64,000 bases of DNA from Rhodococcus sp. OK302 (GTDB lineage Bacteria > Actinomycetota > Actinomycetes > Mycobacteriales > Mycobacteriaceae), in NCBI RefSeq assembly GCF_002245895.1, contig NZ_NPJZ01000001.1, forward strand, positions 5,077,501-5,141,500, given 5' to 3'. Below are positions 9,837-18,854 of the stretch, piece by piece. How positions within the stretch are numbered: position 1 is the first letter of the stretch; every line of letters begins with the position of its first letter. A program made the position numbers and the translations under genes. The notes under the pieces are model-generated. The model searched no databases, was not told the origin of the DNA, and saw only the letters and a list, made by a program, of their open reading frames with translations.

Positions 9837-11060
9837 TCAGGCCAGCACCGTGCGAATCACGGCATCCGCGAGCAGACGCCCACGATCGGTCAGAACCAGA
9901 TGAACGTTCTCGATTACAGCCAGTCCGTCGACCACGACCTGATCAGCCGAAAGCCGTTCGGACGCATCCAATTCCGACAACGGTAGCCCGGTGCGCAACC
10001 TAGCCGTCAGCATCACCCGCTCCATGTGAATGTCGTCGGCAGTCAGTTCTTCACTGCCACCGACCGGCAGTTCGCCCTGCGCGAGTTGCTCCGCATAGCG
10101 CGCGGGATGTTTGACGTTCCACCAGCGGACCCCGCCCACATGGCTGTGCGCTCCGGGGCCGGCGCCCCACCAGTCGCCGCCGTCCCAGTAGCCGAGGTTG
10201 TGACGGCACCGAGTGTCGCCGGATTCGGCGGTTTCGGCTTTCGCCCAGTTGGACACTTCGTACCAAGACAGACCGGCCTCGGACAGCCGTGAGTCGATCC
10301 GTTCGTAACGCGTCGCCAACACGTCGTCGTCGGGTGCCGGCAACTCACCCCGGCGGACCTTGCGCGCCATGGCGGTTCCGTCCTCGACAATGAGCGCGTA
10401 GGCGGACACATGGTCGACGTCGGCGGAGAGAACTGCATCCAGGGACGCATCGAGATCAATGTCCCGCTCCCCCGGCGTTCCGTAGATCAAGTCGAGATTT
10501 ACATGCGAAAAGCCCGCTGCGCGAGCCTCTTTCGCGGCCGCCACCGCGCGGCCCGGAGTATGGGTGCGGTCGAGAATCTTGAGTACATGCTGCGCGGCCG
10601 ACTGCATACCGAGCGAGATGCGGGTAAATCCGCCGGCGCGGAGAGCGTCGAAGAACTCGGGCGACGTCGACTCCGGATTCGATTCCGTCGTCACCTCAGC
10701 CCCGGGAGCAAGTCCGAAACTGCTGCGCACTGCCGCCAACACTTCGGTGAGTCCGTCGCCGCCGAGCAACGACGGCGTACCGCCACCGACAAATACCGTC
10801 TCCGCTGCCGGAGCTCCCGTCATCTCGGCCGCGAGGTCGAGTTCACGCTTGAGCCCTTCCATCCAGGACTGCGGCGAAGCGGAGGTACCCAGCTCGCCGG
10901 CCGTGTAGGTGTTGAAGTCGCAGTAGCCGCACCGCGTCGCACAGAACGGAACGTGGATGTAGATCCCGAACGGCCGCTTTCCGACGCCCTCCAGCGAGCG
11001 TGCGGGCAACGCGAACGGAGCCGCAGTCTGTTGAGCAGGAGTTGTACCGGTGACATTCAC
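9837..11060 (-). CDS. hemW: Radical SAM heme chaperone HemW
   Basis: A 407-residue HemW, formerly annotated as oxygen-independent coproporphyrinogen III oxidase. The radical SAM cluster motif CATRCGYC (CX3CX2C) is near residue 40, followed by DFNTYT. GGGTPSLL near residue 85 is the SAM-binding glycine motif. The length and the lack of the extra HemN cysteine favour HemW, which binds and inserts heme. The GTG at 11060 is chosen because GGGAG sits eight bases upstream; the open frame to 11246 is not needed. It is divergent from the sirA leader. Confidence 0.92.
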   Translation of the reverse strand: MNVTGTTPAQQTAAPFALPARSLEGVGKRPFGIYIHVPFCATRCGYCDFNTYTAGELGTSASPQSWMEGLKRELDLAAEMTGAPAAETVFVGGGTPSLLGGDGLTEVLAAVRSSFGLAPGAEVTTESNPESTSPEFFDALRAGGFTRISLGMQSAAQHVLKILDRTHTPGRAVAAAKEARAAGFSHVNLDLIYGTPGERDIDLDASLDAVLSADVDHVSAYALIVEDGTAMARKVRRGELPAPDDDVLATRYERIDSRLSEAGLSWYEVSNWAKAETAESGDTRCRHNLGYWDGGDWWGAGPGAHSHVGGVRWWNVKHPARYAEQLAQGELPVGGSEELTADDIHMERVMLTARLRTGLPLSELDASERLSADQVVVDGLAVIENVHLVLTDRGRLLADAVIRTVLA

Positions 11061-11183
11061 TCCACCAGTCTCCCAGCATTCGAGGCGACGTCCTACTCCA
11101 CTTGCACCGACGGCCTGAGCAGTGCATTTCCCCCAATTTTGGTGGAAATAGGTACCCGGGTCGGAATTATCGATTTGACGTGG

Positions 11184-11189
11184 CACAAT
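11184..11189 (+). promoter_or_regulatory. Putative -10 for a leaderless Cys-rich leader ORF
   Basis: CACAAT lies seven bases upstream of the ATG at 11197. That is the spacing expected if transcription starts at the A of the start codon. There is no good -35 at 17 bases. Leaderless starts are common in this order. Confidence 0.4.
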
Positions 11190-11196
11190 GGTCGAC

Positions 11197-11289
11197 ATGA
11201 CCGGACTCGGAGTACGACTTGTGGCGCGTCGCCACGTCGACTTCAAGCGTGTGTGCAGCTCTACGTGTCTGCCCTCCTGTTGCTGTTGA
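11197..11289 (+). CDS. Cysteine-rich leader peptide of the sulfite reductase operon
   Basis: A 30-residue ORF, starting MTGLGVRLVARRHVDF and ending in C-SST-C-LPS-CCC. The RRHVD core followed by cysteines matches the 'putative leader peptide' family found before actinobacterial sulfur genes. Five of the last eleven codons are Cys, three of them consecutive just before the stop. It precedes sirA by 222 bases. Ribosome stalling at these codons under cysteine shortage would relieve attenuation, as described for polycysteine leader ORFs in mycobacteria. Another in-frame ATG is at 11188. Confidence 0.72.
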   Translation: MTGLGVRLVARRHVDFKRVCSSTCLPSCCC

Positions 11290-11510
11290 TCTTCACCTGA
11301 TCAATCAGCCTTCCCGCTCATCTTCATCTGCTTCACCAGTCGTCAGCATTGATAGCTGACTTTCTTCGTGAGCACATCTGCCGGCCCAGAGCCTTCGAGA
11401 ACGAGGACAGCCCCCTCGCTCGATACGGACCGGTGCACCCCGATCGGACACCAACACGGACTTACCGCCGTGCGTACCGGTCAACACCGCCCAGATCCAG
11501 GAGATCATCG
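11290..11510 (+). promoter_or_regulatory. sirA leader region with hairpins
   Basis: A 221-base untranslated stretch between the leader ORF and sirA. GTCAGC at 11342-11347 pairs with GCTGAC at 11355-11360 and is followed by TTTCTTC, a weak terminator-like hairpin. CACGG...CCGTG and an ACCGGT...ACCGGT pair lie further down (about 11420-11480). AGGAG at 11499-11503 is the sirA ribosome site. These could form alternative structures controlled by translation of the leader. Confidence 0.5.
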
Positions 11511-13241
11511 ATGACGTCGACGACCGACGCCGCTACAGCTGCTGATGACGCAGCTGCCGCACCAGCACGGCCTGCCCGTTCTCCTCGCCCGACGAAGACT
11601 CGCGCTGAAGGTCAGTGGGCTCTCGGATACCGCGAGCCCCTCAACGCCAACGAGCAGGCGAAGAAGGACGACAACCCGCTGAACGTGCGGGCGCGCATCG
11701 AGAACATCTACTCCAAGCAGGGGTTCGACAGCATCGACAAGAGCGACCTGCGCGGACGCTTCCGTTGGTGGGGTCTCTACACGCAGCGCGAAGAGGGATA
11801 CGACGCCACCTTCACCGGTGACGAGAACCTCGACCTCCTCGAGGCCAAGTACTTCATGATGCGAGTGCGTTGCGACGCCGGCGCTCTCAACGTCGAGCAG
11901 CTGCGCACCATAGCCGGCATCTCACAGGAGTTCGGCCGCAATACCGCCGACCTGTCCGACCGCGAGAACGTCCAGTTCCACTGGATCGAGGTCGAGAACG
12001 TACCGGAGATCTGGAAGCGTCTCGAAGCTGTGGGTCTCAAGACCACCGAAGCGTGCGGCGACTGCCCCCGCGTCGTTCTCGGTTCTCCCCTGGCCGGCGA
12101 ATCCCTCACCGAGGTACTCGATCCGACTCCCGCGATCGACGAGATCGTCCGCCGCTACATCGGCGATCCCCGCTACTCCAACCTGCCCCGCAAGTTCAAG
12201 ACCGCAATCTCGGGCCAGCAGGACGTAGTCCACGAGATCAACGACGTCGCGTTCATCGGTGTGAACCACCCGGAACACGGTCCCGGACTTGATCTCTGGG
12301 TCGGCGGCGGCCTGTCCACCAACCCGATGCTCGCTCAGCGCGTCGGCGCCTGGATTCCGCTCGACGAGGTCCCCGATGTCTGGGAAGGCGTTGTCTCGAT
12401 CTTCCGCGACTACGGATACCGCCGTCTGCGCGCCAAGGCCAGGCTCAAGTTCCTCATCAAGGACTGGGGAATCGAGAAGTTCCGCGAGGTCCTCGAGACC
12501 GAGTACCTGAAGCGTCCTCTCATCGACGGCCCGGCACCCGAGAAGCCGACGCGGCCCATCGACCACGTCGGCATCCAGAAGACCCAGAACGGTCTCAACG
12601 CAGTCGGTTTCGCGCCGATCGCCGGCCGTGTTTCGGGAACCATCCTCGCTCAGGTTGCCGACGCAGCCGAGAAGGCCGGTAGCGACCGGATCCGCTTCAC
12701 ACCATTTCAGAAGCTGATCATTCTCGACGTGGCCGAAGAAACTCTCGAGCCCCTGATCGCCGACCTCGACGCCCTGGGCCTGCCGGCTCGGCCGTCGCAC
12801 TGGCGCAAGAACCTGATGGCCTGCTCCGGCATCGAGTTCTGCAAGCTGTCGTTTGCCGAAACACGCAAGCGTTCACAGGTTCTCGTACCCGAACTCGAAG
12901 AGCGTTTGGCGGACATCAACGCCCAGCTCGACGTGCCGATCACGATCAACATCAACGGTTGCCCCAACTCCTGCGCCCGCTCGCAGGTCGCAGACATCGG
13001 CTTCAAGGGCCAGTTGGTCGACGACGGCGAAGGCAACCAGGTCGAAGGCTTCCAGGTTCACCTGGGCGGCAGCCTCGGCTTCGACACCACCTTCGGGCGA
13101 AAGCTACGCCAGCACAAGGTCACGAGCGTCGAGATGGGTGACTACATCGATCGCGTCGTACGGCAGTTCGTGAAGAACCGCAACGAGGGCGAACGTTTCG
13201 CCGAATGGGCAGTGCGAGCAGACGAAGGAGATTTGCGATGA
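11511..13241 (+). CDS. sirA: Ferredoxin-dependent assimilatory sulfite reductase
   Basis: A 576-residue siroheme/4Fe-4S reductase that converts sulfite to sulfide with ferredoxin. Two ferredoxin-like repeats are visible: N-terminal RENVQFHWI near residue 165, and the cluster-binding cysteines in C-terminal CSGIEFCK (about 445) and NGCPNSCAR (about 490). The match to sulfite rather than nitrite reductase rests on its operon with cysH, cysD and cysN. A low-complexity Ala/Pro N-terminus of about 30 residues precedes the conserved part. It starts at the ATG at 11511, eight bases after AGGAG, and its stop overlaps the cysH start (ATGA). Confidence 0.95.
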   Translation: MTSTTDAATAADDAAAAPARPARSPRPTKTRAEGQWALGYREPLNANEQAKKDDNPLNVRARIENIYSKQGFDSIDKSDLRGRFRWWGLYTQREEGYDATFTGDENLDLLEAKYFMMRVRCDAGALNVEQLRTIAGISQEFGRNTADLSDRENVQFHWIEVENVPEIWKRLEAVGLKTTEACGDCPRVVLGSPLAGESLTEVLDPTPAIDEIVRRYIGDPRYSNLPRKFKTAISGQQDVVHEINDVAFIGVNHPEHGPGLDLWVGGGLSTNPMLAQRVGAWIPLDEVPDVWEGVVSIFRDYGYRRLRAKARLKFLIKDWGIEKFREVLETEYLKRPLIDGPAPEKPTRPIDHVGIQKTQNGLNAVGFAPIAGRVSGTILAQVADAAEKAGSDRIRFTPFQKLIILDVAEETLEPLIADLDALGLPARPSHWRKNLMACSGIEFCKLSFAETRKRSQVLVPELEERLADINAQLDVPITININGCPNSCARSQVADIGFKGQLVDDGEGNQVEGFQVHLGGSLGFDTTFGRKLRQHKVTSVEMGDYIDRVVRQFVKNRNEGERFAEWAVRADEGDLR

Positions 13242-13951
13242 CTGTAGACATCACGAGGGCCACCGCCGACGAACTGCGCGCGATTGCCGAGAAGGGTGCA
13301 GCCGAACTCGACGGCGCCACCGCGCAGGAACTGTTGCAGTGGACGGAAGATACGTTCGGAAGCAACTACATTGTTGCGTCGAACATGCAGGACGGGGTGC
13401 TCGTTCACCTTGCCGCACAGGTCCATCCGGGCGTCGACGTCTTGTTCCTCGACACCGGCTACCACTTCCCCGAGACCATCGGAACGCGTGACGCGGTCGA
13501 GCAGGTGTACGGCGTCAACGTCATCAATGCCCGCGCACTCGCCAGCGTCGCCGAGCAGGACGTCGCCGAAGGCAAGGATCTGTTCGCCCGAGATCCCAAC
13601 CGCTGCTGCGCACTTCGCAAGGTTGCACCACTCAAGCAGACCCTGGCGGGCTACGGTGCCTGGGTGACCGGCATCCGCCGCGTCGAAGCCCCCACTCGCG
13701 CCAACGCACCCCTGATCTCCTTCGACGAGGGCTTCGGACTCGTGAAGATCAATCCGATCGCTCCCTGGTCGGACGAAGAGATGCAGAGCTACATCGACAC
13801 ACATTCCATCCTCGTCAATCCTCTTGTCGACGAGGGCTATCCGTCCATCGGCTGCGCACCTTGCACCAACAAGCCAGCCCCCGGCAGCGATCCGCGTAGC
13901 GGTCGCTGGGCCGGCGCCTCCAAGACAGAATGCGGGTTGCACGCATCATGA
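13238..13951 (+). CDS. cysH: Adenylylsulfate (APS) reductase
   Basis: A 237-residue thioredoxin-dependent reductase giving sulfite from adenylylsulfate. The PP-loop region spans about residues 40-75 (SNMQDGVLVHL, FLDTGYHFPET). The paired cysteines RCCALRK near residue 125 and GCAPCT near residue 210 bind the 4Fe-4S cluster that marks APS rather than PAPS reductases. The C-terminal ECGLH carries the catalytic cysteine. It overlaps sirA by four bases upstream and cysD by four bases downstream, so translation is coupled. Confidence 0.96.
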   Translation: MTVDITRATADELRAIAEKGAAELDGATAQELLQWTEDTFGSNYIVASNMQDGVLVHLAAQVHPGVDVLFLDTGYHFPETIGTRDAVEQVYGVNVINARALASVAEQDVAEGKDLFARDPNRCCALRKVAPLKQTLAGYGAWVTGIRRVEAPTRANAPLISFDEGFGLVKINPIAPWSDEEMQSYIDTHSILVNPLVDEGYPSIGCAPCTNKPAPGSDPRSGRWAGASKTECGLHAS

Positions 13952-14898
13952 CCATTGAATTGACACCTACTGCATTGACGCCTTCACGGCCTCAGCTCGA
14001 CGGGACACAGTTCGACACCCTCGACGCGCTCGAGTCCGAAGCCATCCACATCTTCCGTGAGGTGGCCGGCGAGTTCGAACGCCCGGTCATCCTGTTCTCG
14101 GGCGGCAAGGACTCCACGGTGCTGCTGCACCTGGCGATCAAGGCATTCTGGCCGGCGCCCGTGCCGTTCACGCTGCTTCACGTCGACACCGGCCACAACC
14201 TGCAGGAAGTTCTCGACTTCCGCGATCACGTCGTGGCCAAGTACAACCTGCGTCTGCAGGTTGCCAGCGTCGAGGAGTACCTCGCGGACGGTCGCCTCAC
14301 CGAGCGTCCCGACGGTATCCGCAACCCGCTGCAGACTGTGCCGTTGCTGGACTCCATCGCCGAGAACCGCTTCGACGCCGTCTTCGGTGGCGCCCGACGC
14401 GACGAGGAGCGTGCTCGCGCCAAGGAGCGGATCTTCTCCTTGCGCAACTCCTTCGGCCAGTGGGATCCGAAGAAGCAGCGCCCGGAACTGTGGAACCTGT
14501 ACAACGGTCGCCACTCCCCCGGCGAGCAGGTTCGCGTGTTCCCGCTCAGCAACTTCACCGAGTTGGACATCTGGCGTTACATTGCCCGCGACAACATCGA
14601 ACTGGCCAGCATCTACTACGCCCACCAGCGTCCGGTGTACCAGCGCGACGGCATGTGGATGACCCCGGGCGTGTGGGGCGGACCGACCGAAGGCGAAGAG
14701 CTGCAGACCCTTTCGGTGCGTTACCGCACTGTCGGCGACGGCTCGACCACCGGCGCAGTCCTTTCGGAAGCATCTGACAACGAGGCGATTCTCGCCGAGG
14801 TTGCCGCATCACGTTTGACCGAGCGCGGCGCGACCCGTGGCGACGACCGAGTTTCCGAAGCGGCCATGGAAGACCGCAAGCGAGAGGGCTACTTCTGA
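13948..14898 (+). CDS. cysD: Sulfate adenylyltransferase subunit 2
   Basis: A 316-residue catalytic subunit of ATP sulfurylase, which makes APS from sulfate and ATP. The PP-loop LFSGGKDST is near residue 52 and LLHVDTGHN near residue 78. RRDEERARAKER and the C-terminal DRKREGYF are typical family signatures. It partners CysN, encoded next: the cysD stop and cysN start share one base (TGATG). An extended N-terminus of about 18 residues precedes the conserved domain. Confidence 0.97.
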   Translation: MTIELTPTALTPSRPQLDGTQFDTLDALESEAIHIFREVAGEFERPVILFSGGKDSTVLLHLAIKAFWPAPVPFTLLHVDTGHNLQEVLDFRDHVVAKYNLRLQVASVEEYLADGRLTERPDGIRNPLQTVPLLDSIAENRFDAVFGGARRDEERARAKERIFSLRNSFGQWDPKKQRPELWNLYNGRHSPGEQVRVFPLSNFTELDIWRYIARDNIELASIYYAHQRPVYQRDGMWMTPGVWGGPTEGEELQTLSVRYRTVGDGSTTGAVLSEASDNEAILAEVAASRLTERGATRGDDRVSEAAMEDRKREGYF

Positions 14899-16214
14899 TG
14901 AGCGACCTACAAGCGCCGAGCAACCATTCTGCTCAGCTTCTGCGACTGGCTACGGCCGGCAGCGTCGACGACGGAAAGTCCACTCTCGTGGGCCGTCTGT
15001 TGTACGACACAAAATCCGTTCTCGCCGACCAGATCGACGCCGTCACACGCGCTTCGGTCGACCGCGGCCTGGACACCCCGGACCTCTCGTTGCTGGTGGA
15101 CGGTCTGCGCGCCGAGCGTGAGCAGGGCATCACCATCGACGTGGCGTACCGCTACTTCGCGACACCGAATCGCACGTTCGTGCTGGCCGACACACCGGGA
15201 CACGTGCAGTACACCCGCAACACCGTTTCAGGTGCGTCCACGGCCCAGTTGGTCATTCTGCTGGTGGATGCCCGCAAGGGTGTCATCTCCCAGACCCGCA
15301 GGCATGCAGCGGTTCTCGCGTTGCTCGGTGTACCGAAGCTGGTTCTCGCCGTCAACAAGATCGACCTCGTCGAGAACCCGGAAGAGGTCTTCGCGTCGAT
15401 CTCCGCCGAGTTCAACGAGCTCACCAGCTCCTTGGGCTGGGCCAGCGAAGACGTCGTCGAGATTCCGGTGTCTGCTCTGCACGGTGACAACGTCGCAATC
15501 CGGTCGGACAAGACCCCGTACTACACCGGTCCGACGCTGATCGAGCATCTCGAGTCGATCCCCGTCGACGCCGAGCCGCATCGCGTCGGCCTGCGTTTCC
15601 CGGTGCAGTACGTGATCCGCCCCCGCACCGCGGAGTTCTTGGACTACCGCGGCTATGCAGGTCAGATTGCGGCCGGCAGCGTCGTCCCCGGCGACGAAGT
15701 AGTGATCCTGCCTTCGGGCACCCGCACCACGGTTGTCCGGATCGACACCGCCGACGGTGAACTGGACGTCGCTCACGCCGGACGCAGTGTCACGCTGATT
15801 CTGGCCGACGATGTCGACGTCTCACGCGGCGACACCATCGCTTCACCGTCCGATGCACCGGAACCGATCGGCGAGTTCGACGCCACCGTCTGCTGGTTGG
15901 CCGAGAAGCCGCTGCGTCCCGGCGCACGCTTGCTGCTCAAGCACGGCACGCGCACGACGCAGGCCATCGTGGGCAGCTTGGTGGAGCGTTTCAACGAACA
16001 GGATCTCACCACTGATCCCAGCCCGGAAACCCTCGAGCTCAACGAGATCGGCAAGATCTCGGTGCGTGTCGCCGAGCCGATCGTGGCCGACGATTACACC
16101 GTGAACCGCCACACCGGCAGCTTCCTGCTCATCGATCCGGCCGGCGGGAATACGCTCGCTGCCGGACTCGTGGGCGACGTCATCGCTGCAGTCGAACTGG
16201 GCGAGCGCGTCTAA
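14898..16214 (+). CDS. cysN: Sulfate adenylyltransferase subunit 1 (GTPase), no fused APS kinase
   Basis: A 438-residue EF-Tu-like GTPase that drives APS synthesis by CysD. G1 is GSVDDGKST near residue 21, G3 is DTPGH near residue 100 and G4 is NKIDL near residue 155. Beta-barrel domains fill the C-terminal half. The protein ends at residue 438, so the CysC (APS kinase) domain fused in Mycobacterium CysNC is absent. With CysH being an APS reductase, this operon reduces sulfate without PAPS. Confidence 0.96.
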   Translation: MSDLQAPSNHSAQLLRLATAGSVDDGKSTLVGRLLYDTKSVLADQIDAVTRASVDRGLDTPDLSLLVDGLRAEREQGITIDVAYRYFATPNRTFVLADTPGHVQYTRNTVSGASTAQLVILLVDARKGVISQTRRHAAVLALLGVPKLVLAVNKIDLVENPEEVFASISAEFNELTSSLGWASEDVVEIPVSALHGDNVAIRSDKTPYYTGPTLIEHLESIPVDAEPHRVGLRFPVQYVIRPRTAEFLDYRGYAGQIAAGSVVPGDEVVILPSGTRTTVVRIDTADGELDVAHAGRSVTLILADDVDVSRGDTIASPSDAPEPIGEFDATVCWLAEKPLRPGARLLLKHGTRTTQAIVGSLVERFNEQDLTTDPSPETLELNEIGKISVRVAEPIVADDYTVNRHTGSFLLIDPAGGNTLAAGLVGDVIAAVELGERV

Positions 16215-16218
16215 CTCG

Positions 16219-16974
16219 ATGACGCCGTTGATCGCTGTCGCACACGGCAGCCGTGATCCCCGATCCGCTCGGGTGATCGCGGCTGCCGTCGCAGCTCTTC
16301 GCCACAGCCGACCGGATCTCGACGTCAGGCTGGCGTTTCTCGACCTCAATGCTCCGTCACTCGACCAGGTGCTGGACGGGGTTGCTTCCGACGGGTACAC
16401 CCAAGCCGTCGTAGTTCCGATGTTGCTGGGCAATGCTTTCCATGCGCGAGTCGATCTGCCGGGCCTCCTCGCGGCCGCTCGGCAGCGTCACCCGCAGTTG
16501 ACCGTGTTCCAAGCCGATGTTCTCGGCCGTGACGAACGCCTGATATCTGCGGTGCGTCATCGCATCCTCGATGCCGGCGCTCACCCCGACGATCCGTCCG
16601 TAGGCGTGGCTCTCGCTGCCGTCGGTTCATCCGACGCCCTCGCCAATGCAGCCACCACAAAACTCGCCGATCGCCTCGCGTCGGGAACCACGTGGTCCGG
16701 CGTTCAGATCTGTTTCGCGACGTCCACACAGCCCACCGTTGCGCAGGCAATGTCCGCGCTGCGCGAAAGTGGTGCCGAACGGATCGTCGTCGCCCCCTGG
16801 TTCCTCGCGCCCGGGCTTTTGACCGATCGACTCAGCGCGGCAGCCACAGCGGCCTACGACCGCGCCGTGTTCGCCGACACCATCGGTTCGCATCCACTCC
16901 TGGTCGAGACGATGATCGACCGGTACCAGCAGGTTGTAGAACGCTTGACCGATCGCTTGGTTCGCTCCGCCTGA
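16219..16974 (+). CDS. Sirohydrochlorin ferrochelatase-like protein (CbiX/SirB family)
   Basis: A 251-residue class II chelatase. The N-terminal IAVAHGSRDPRS keeps the metal-site histidine of the CbiX family, and a second repeat-like half ends in IVVAPWFLAPGLLTDR. It probably inserts iron into sirohydrochlorin to make the siroheme needed by SirA, four bases after whose operon partner cysN it begins. The same arrangement is known next to sirA/cysH in mycobacteria (Che1). Cobalt insertion cannot be excluded from sequence alone. Confidence 0.88.
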   Translation: MTPLIAVAHGSRDPRSARVIAAAVAALRHSRPDLDVRLAFLDLNAPSLDQVLDGVASDGYTQAVVVPMLLGNAFHARVDLPGLLAAARQRHPQLTVFQADVLGRDERLISAVRHRILDAGAHPDDPSVGVALAAVGSSDALANAATTKLADRLASGTTWSGVQICFATSTQPTVAQAMSALRESGAERIVVAPWFLAPGLLTDRLSAAATAAYDRAVFADTIGSHPLLVETMIDRYQQVVERLTDRLVRSA

Positions 16975-17017
16975 GCACTTTCCACAGGCCGTTATCAGAT
17001 TGTTACCGTACTGTTGG

Positions 17018-17821
17018 ATGTGTCCAGCAGACGAGAGCTCGTGCGTCGCCTGCGACAGTATCGCGACAGGGAGCCTCACGATCACTCACAATTTTCGCCT
17101 CGGCGCAGCGGGCATCGCCTGGGTCCTCTCCATCCTCTACCTACTGGTCGAGGTCTTCACCGCCGGCGCGTGGAAAACCCCGTACAGCTTCGCTCGCGAC
17201 TCCATCAGTTCGCTCGGCGTCACAACCTGCAGTGCAGATTCCTGCTCACCGCTCCACGACGTGATGAACGCTGCCTTCATGATTCTCGGCGGCCTCACCA
17301 TCGTCGGAGCTGCCTTGCTGCACAAGTACATTCCGGACGGTCGCGCCAAAAAATGGATCTTGGGACTCGCTGTCGTTGTCGCGTTGAGTACCGCGGCAAC
17401 CGGCATGTTCCCCGCGAACGACGGAACGTTTGTCCACTGGACTGCAGTACTACCCGGCTTCGTCGCCCGTCACGCCGTTTTGGTCCTCCTGGCTGTTTCG
17501 TTCTGGAATCACAAGCGCTGGATAGCAGTCTGGTCGGGACTCTGCGCTGCCACCGGAATCGTCGGCGCCGTACTGCTACTCGCCCGCACCCTCACCTTCG
17601 GACTGGGAGAGCGCCTGACGCTGTACCCGCTGCCGATGTGGATGGCTGTAACCGGCGGCGCCGCACTGCTGGCCTTGATGCGTCGTACCGTACTCAAGAA
17701 CGTCGAATTCACCCTCTCCGGTAACGAATTGATCTCTGCAGCACGCTCATTGCTCCCACGTCGATCACTCCCGACGGTCTCCACCGACGTTCTGGCCAGA
17801 CGAGTAAAGACTTCCGTGTAG
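17018..17821 (+). CDS. DUF998-like integral membrane protein
   Basis: About 267 residues with six or so hydrophobic segments between residues 30 and 220. An N-terminal segment holds SCVACDS. The pattern (AWKTPYSFARDSISSLGV, then TGMFPAND) fits the DUF998 family of unknown function. The ATG at 17018 is the first ATG; a TTG at 17000 is in frame and no clear ribosome site decides the start. It lies 43 bases after the chelatase gene and ahead of the universal stress protein gene. A basic C-terminal tail follows the last helix. Confidence 0.75.
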   Translation: MCPADESSCVACDSIATGSLTITHNFRLGAAGIAWVLSILYLLVEVFTAGAWKTPYSFARDSISSLGVTTCSADSCSPLHDVMNAAFMILGGLTIVGAALLHKYIPDGRAKKWILGLAVVVALSTAATGMFPANDGTFVHWTAVLPGFVARHAVLVLLAVSFWNHKRWIAVWSGLCAATGIVGAVLLLARTLTFGLGERLTLYPLPMWMAVTGGAALLALMRRTVLKNVEFTLSGNELISAARSLLPRRSLPTVSTDVLARRVKTSV

Positions 17822-17875
17822 CGAACCTGAGGTAAGCAGGGACACACTGGTAGGAGGCGACGCGAGGAGACTCCC

Positions 17876-18769
17876 ATGACCAGTGCATCTGTTCGACACG
17901 GAATCGTGGCCGGCATCGACGGCTCTGCCAGCGCAGTGAATGCCGCACGGTGGGCTGCGTCGGCGGCCCGACAGTTCGACGAGCCACTGCGCCTTACACA
18001 CATCATGCCCGGGCGCCCGAAGTCGCCGTCGGTAACCGTCACCGACGAAGAGATGTTCGATCATCACACCCGCGCAGACGGCGCCAAGCTACTCGACGAG
18101 GCCGAAAACGCCATTCGTGATGACCACACCGATGTCACGATCGAACGCAGCCTTGTAGCCGGTACACCGGCAACCACCCTCGTCGAACTCTCGAAATCTG
18201 CCCGTATCCTCGCGCTCGGTCAGGCCGCCACCACTGAAATGCAGTCAGTTTTCCTGGGTTCCGACGCCATCCGGATCGTGAACCGCGCGCACTGCCCGGT
18301 AGCGGTCTTCCGCGGGTCCAGCGACCATGCTGTCGCAGATAAGCGGCCCATCGTCGTCGGTGTCGACGGCAGCAAACTCAGCGAATTGGCCATCGTCCAC
18401 GCCTTCGAGTTTGCCGCCTTCCTCGGGGCGCCCCTCGTCGCCGTTCACACCTGGGACGACAGTGCCTCGCTCGGCGGCTACTCGGAAGCACGACGCTTCA
18501 CGGATTGGGGACCGTACGAGGAGCATGAGAACGCATTGCTCGCCGAAAGCTTGGCCGGGATGTGTGACAAGTACCCGGAAGTCGAGGTCACCCGCAGCGT
18601 TCAACGAAGTGGGCCGATGAAGGCACTTCTCGAACACTCATCCGAAGCCCAGTTGGTGGTGGTCGGCAGCCATGGACGCAGTCCGTTCCTGGCCTCGATC
18701 GTGGGCTCCACCAGCCAGAGTCTGATTCACCACGCCCAGTGCCCGGTGCTGGTCTGCCGGGAGGGCTGA
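17876..18769 (+). CDS. Universal stress protein, tandem UspA domains
   Basis: A 297-residue protein with two Usp domains, at about 7-150 and 158-297. Each begins with a G-x-DGS strand (VAGIDGSASA and VVGVDGSKLS). The C-terminal repeat ends with VVVGSHGRSPFLASIVGSTSQ, the ATP-binding G-2x-G-9x-G(S/T) motif. In the first repeat the matching region is degenerate (ALGQAATTEMQSVFLGSDA). AGGAG at 17865-17869 supports the ATG at 17876. It is monocistronic, ending just before a perfect palindromic terminator. Confidence 0.93.
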   Translation: MTSASVRHGIVAGIDGSASAVNAARWAASAARQFDEPLRLTHIMPGRPKSPSVTVTDEEMFDHHTRADGAKLLDEAENAIRDDHTDVTIERSLVAGTPATTLVELSKSARILALGQAATTEMQSVFLGSDAIRIVNRAHCPVAVFRGSSDHAVADKRPIVVGVDGSKLSELAIVHAFEFAAFLGAPLVAVHTWDDSASLGGYSEARRFTDWGPYEEHENALLAESLAGMCDKYPEVEVTRSVQRSGPMKALLEHSSEAQLVVVGSHGRSPFLASIVGSTSQSLIHHAQCPVLVCREG

Positions 18770-18779
18770 CCAGCCTTTT

Positions 18780-18832
18780 TGAGCGAACGTACCTTTCGTC
18801 GCCTTAGATCGACCGAAAGGTACGTTCGCTCA
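18780..18832. terminator. Perfect 19-bp inverted repeat between convergent genes
   Basis: The left arm TGAGCGAACGTACCTTTCG (18780-18798) is exactly complementary to the right arm (18814-18832), with a 15-base spacer. A T-run lies just before the left arm on the + strand, which reads as A's on the other strand. It separates the stress-protein gene (+) and cysA (-), and can stop both transcripts. Confidence 0.8.
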
Positions 18833-18854
18833 GATCTGGGGGTTCACAAAGCCG

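Noticed and set aside
10410..11300. 296-residue + strand ORF opposite hemW
   Set aside because: It has no family features and lies antisense to the conserved hemW gene; long antisense frames are common in GC-rich DNA.
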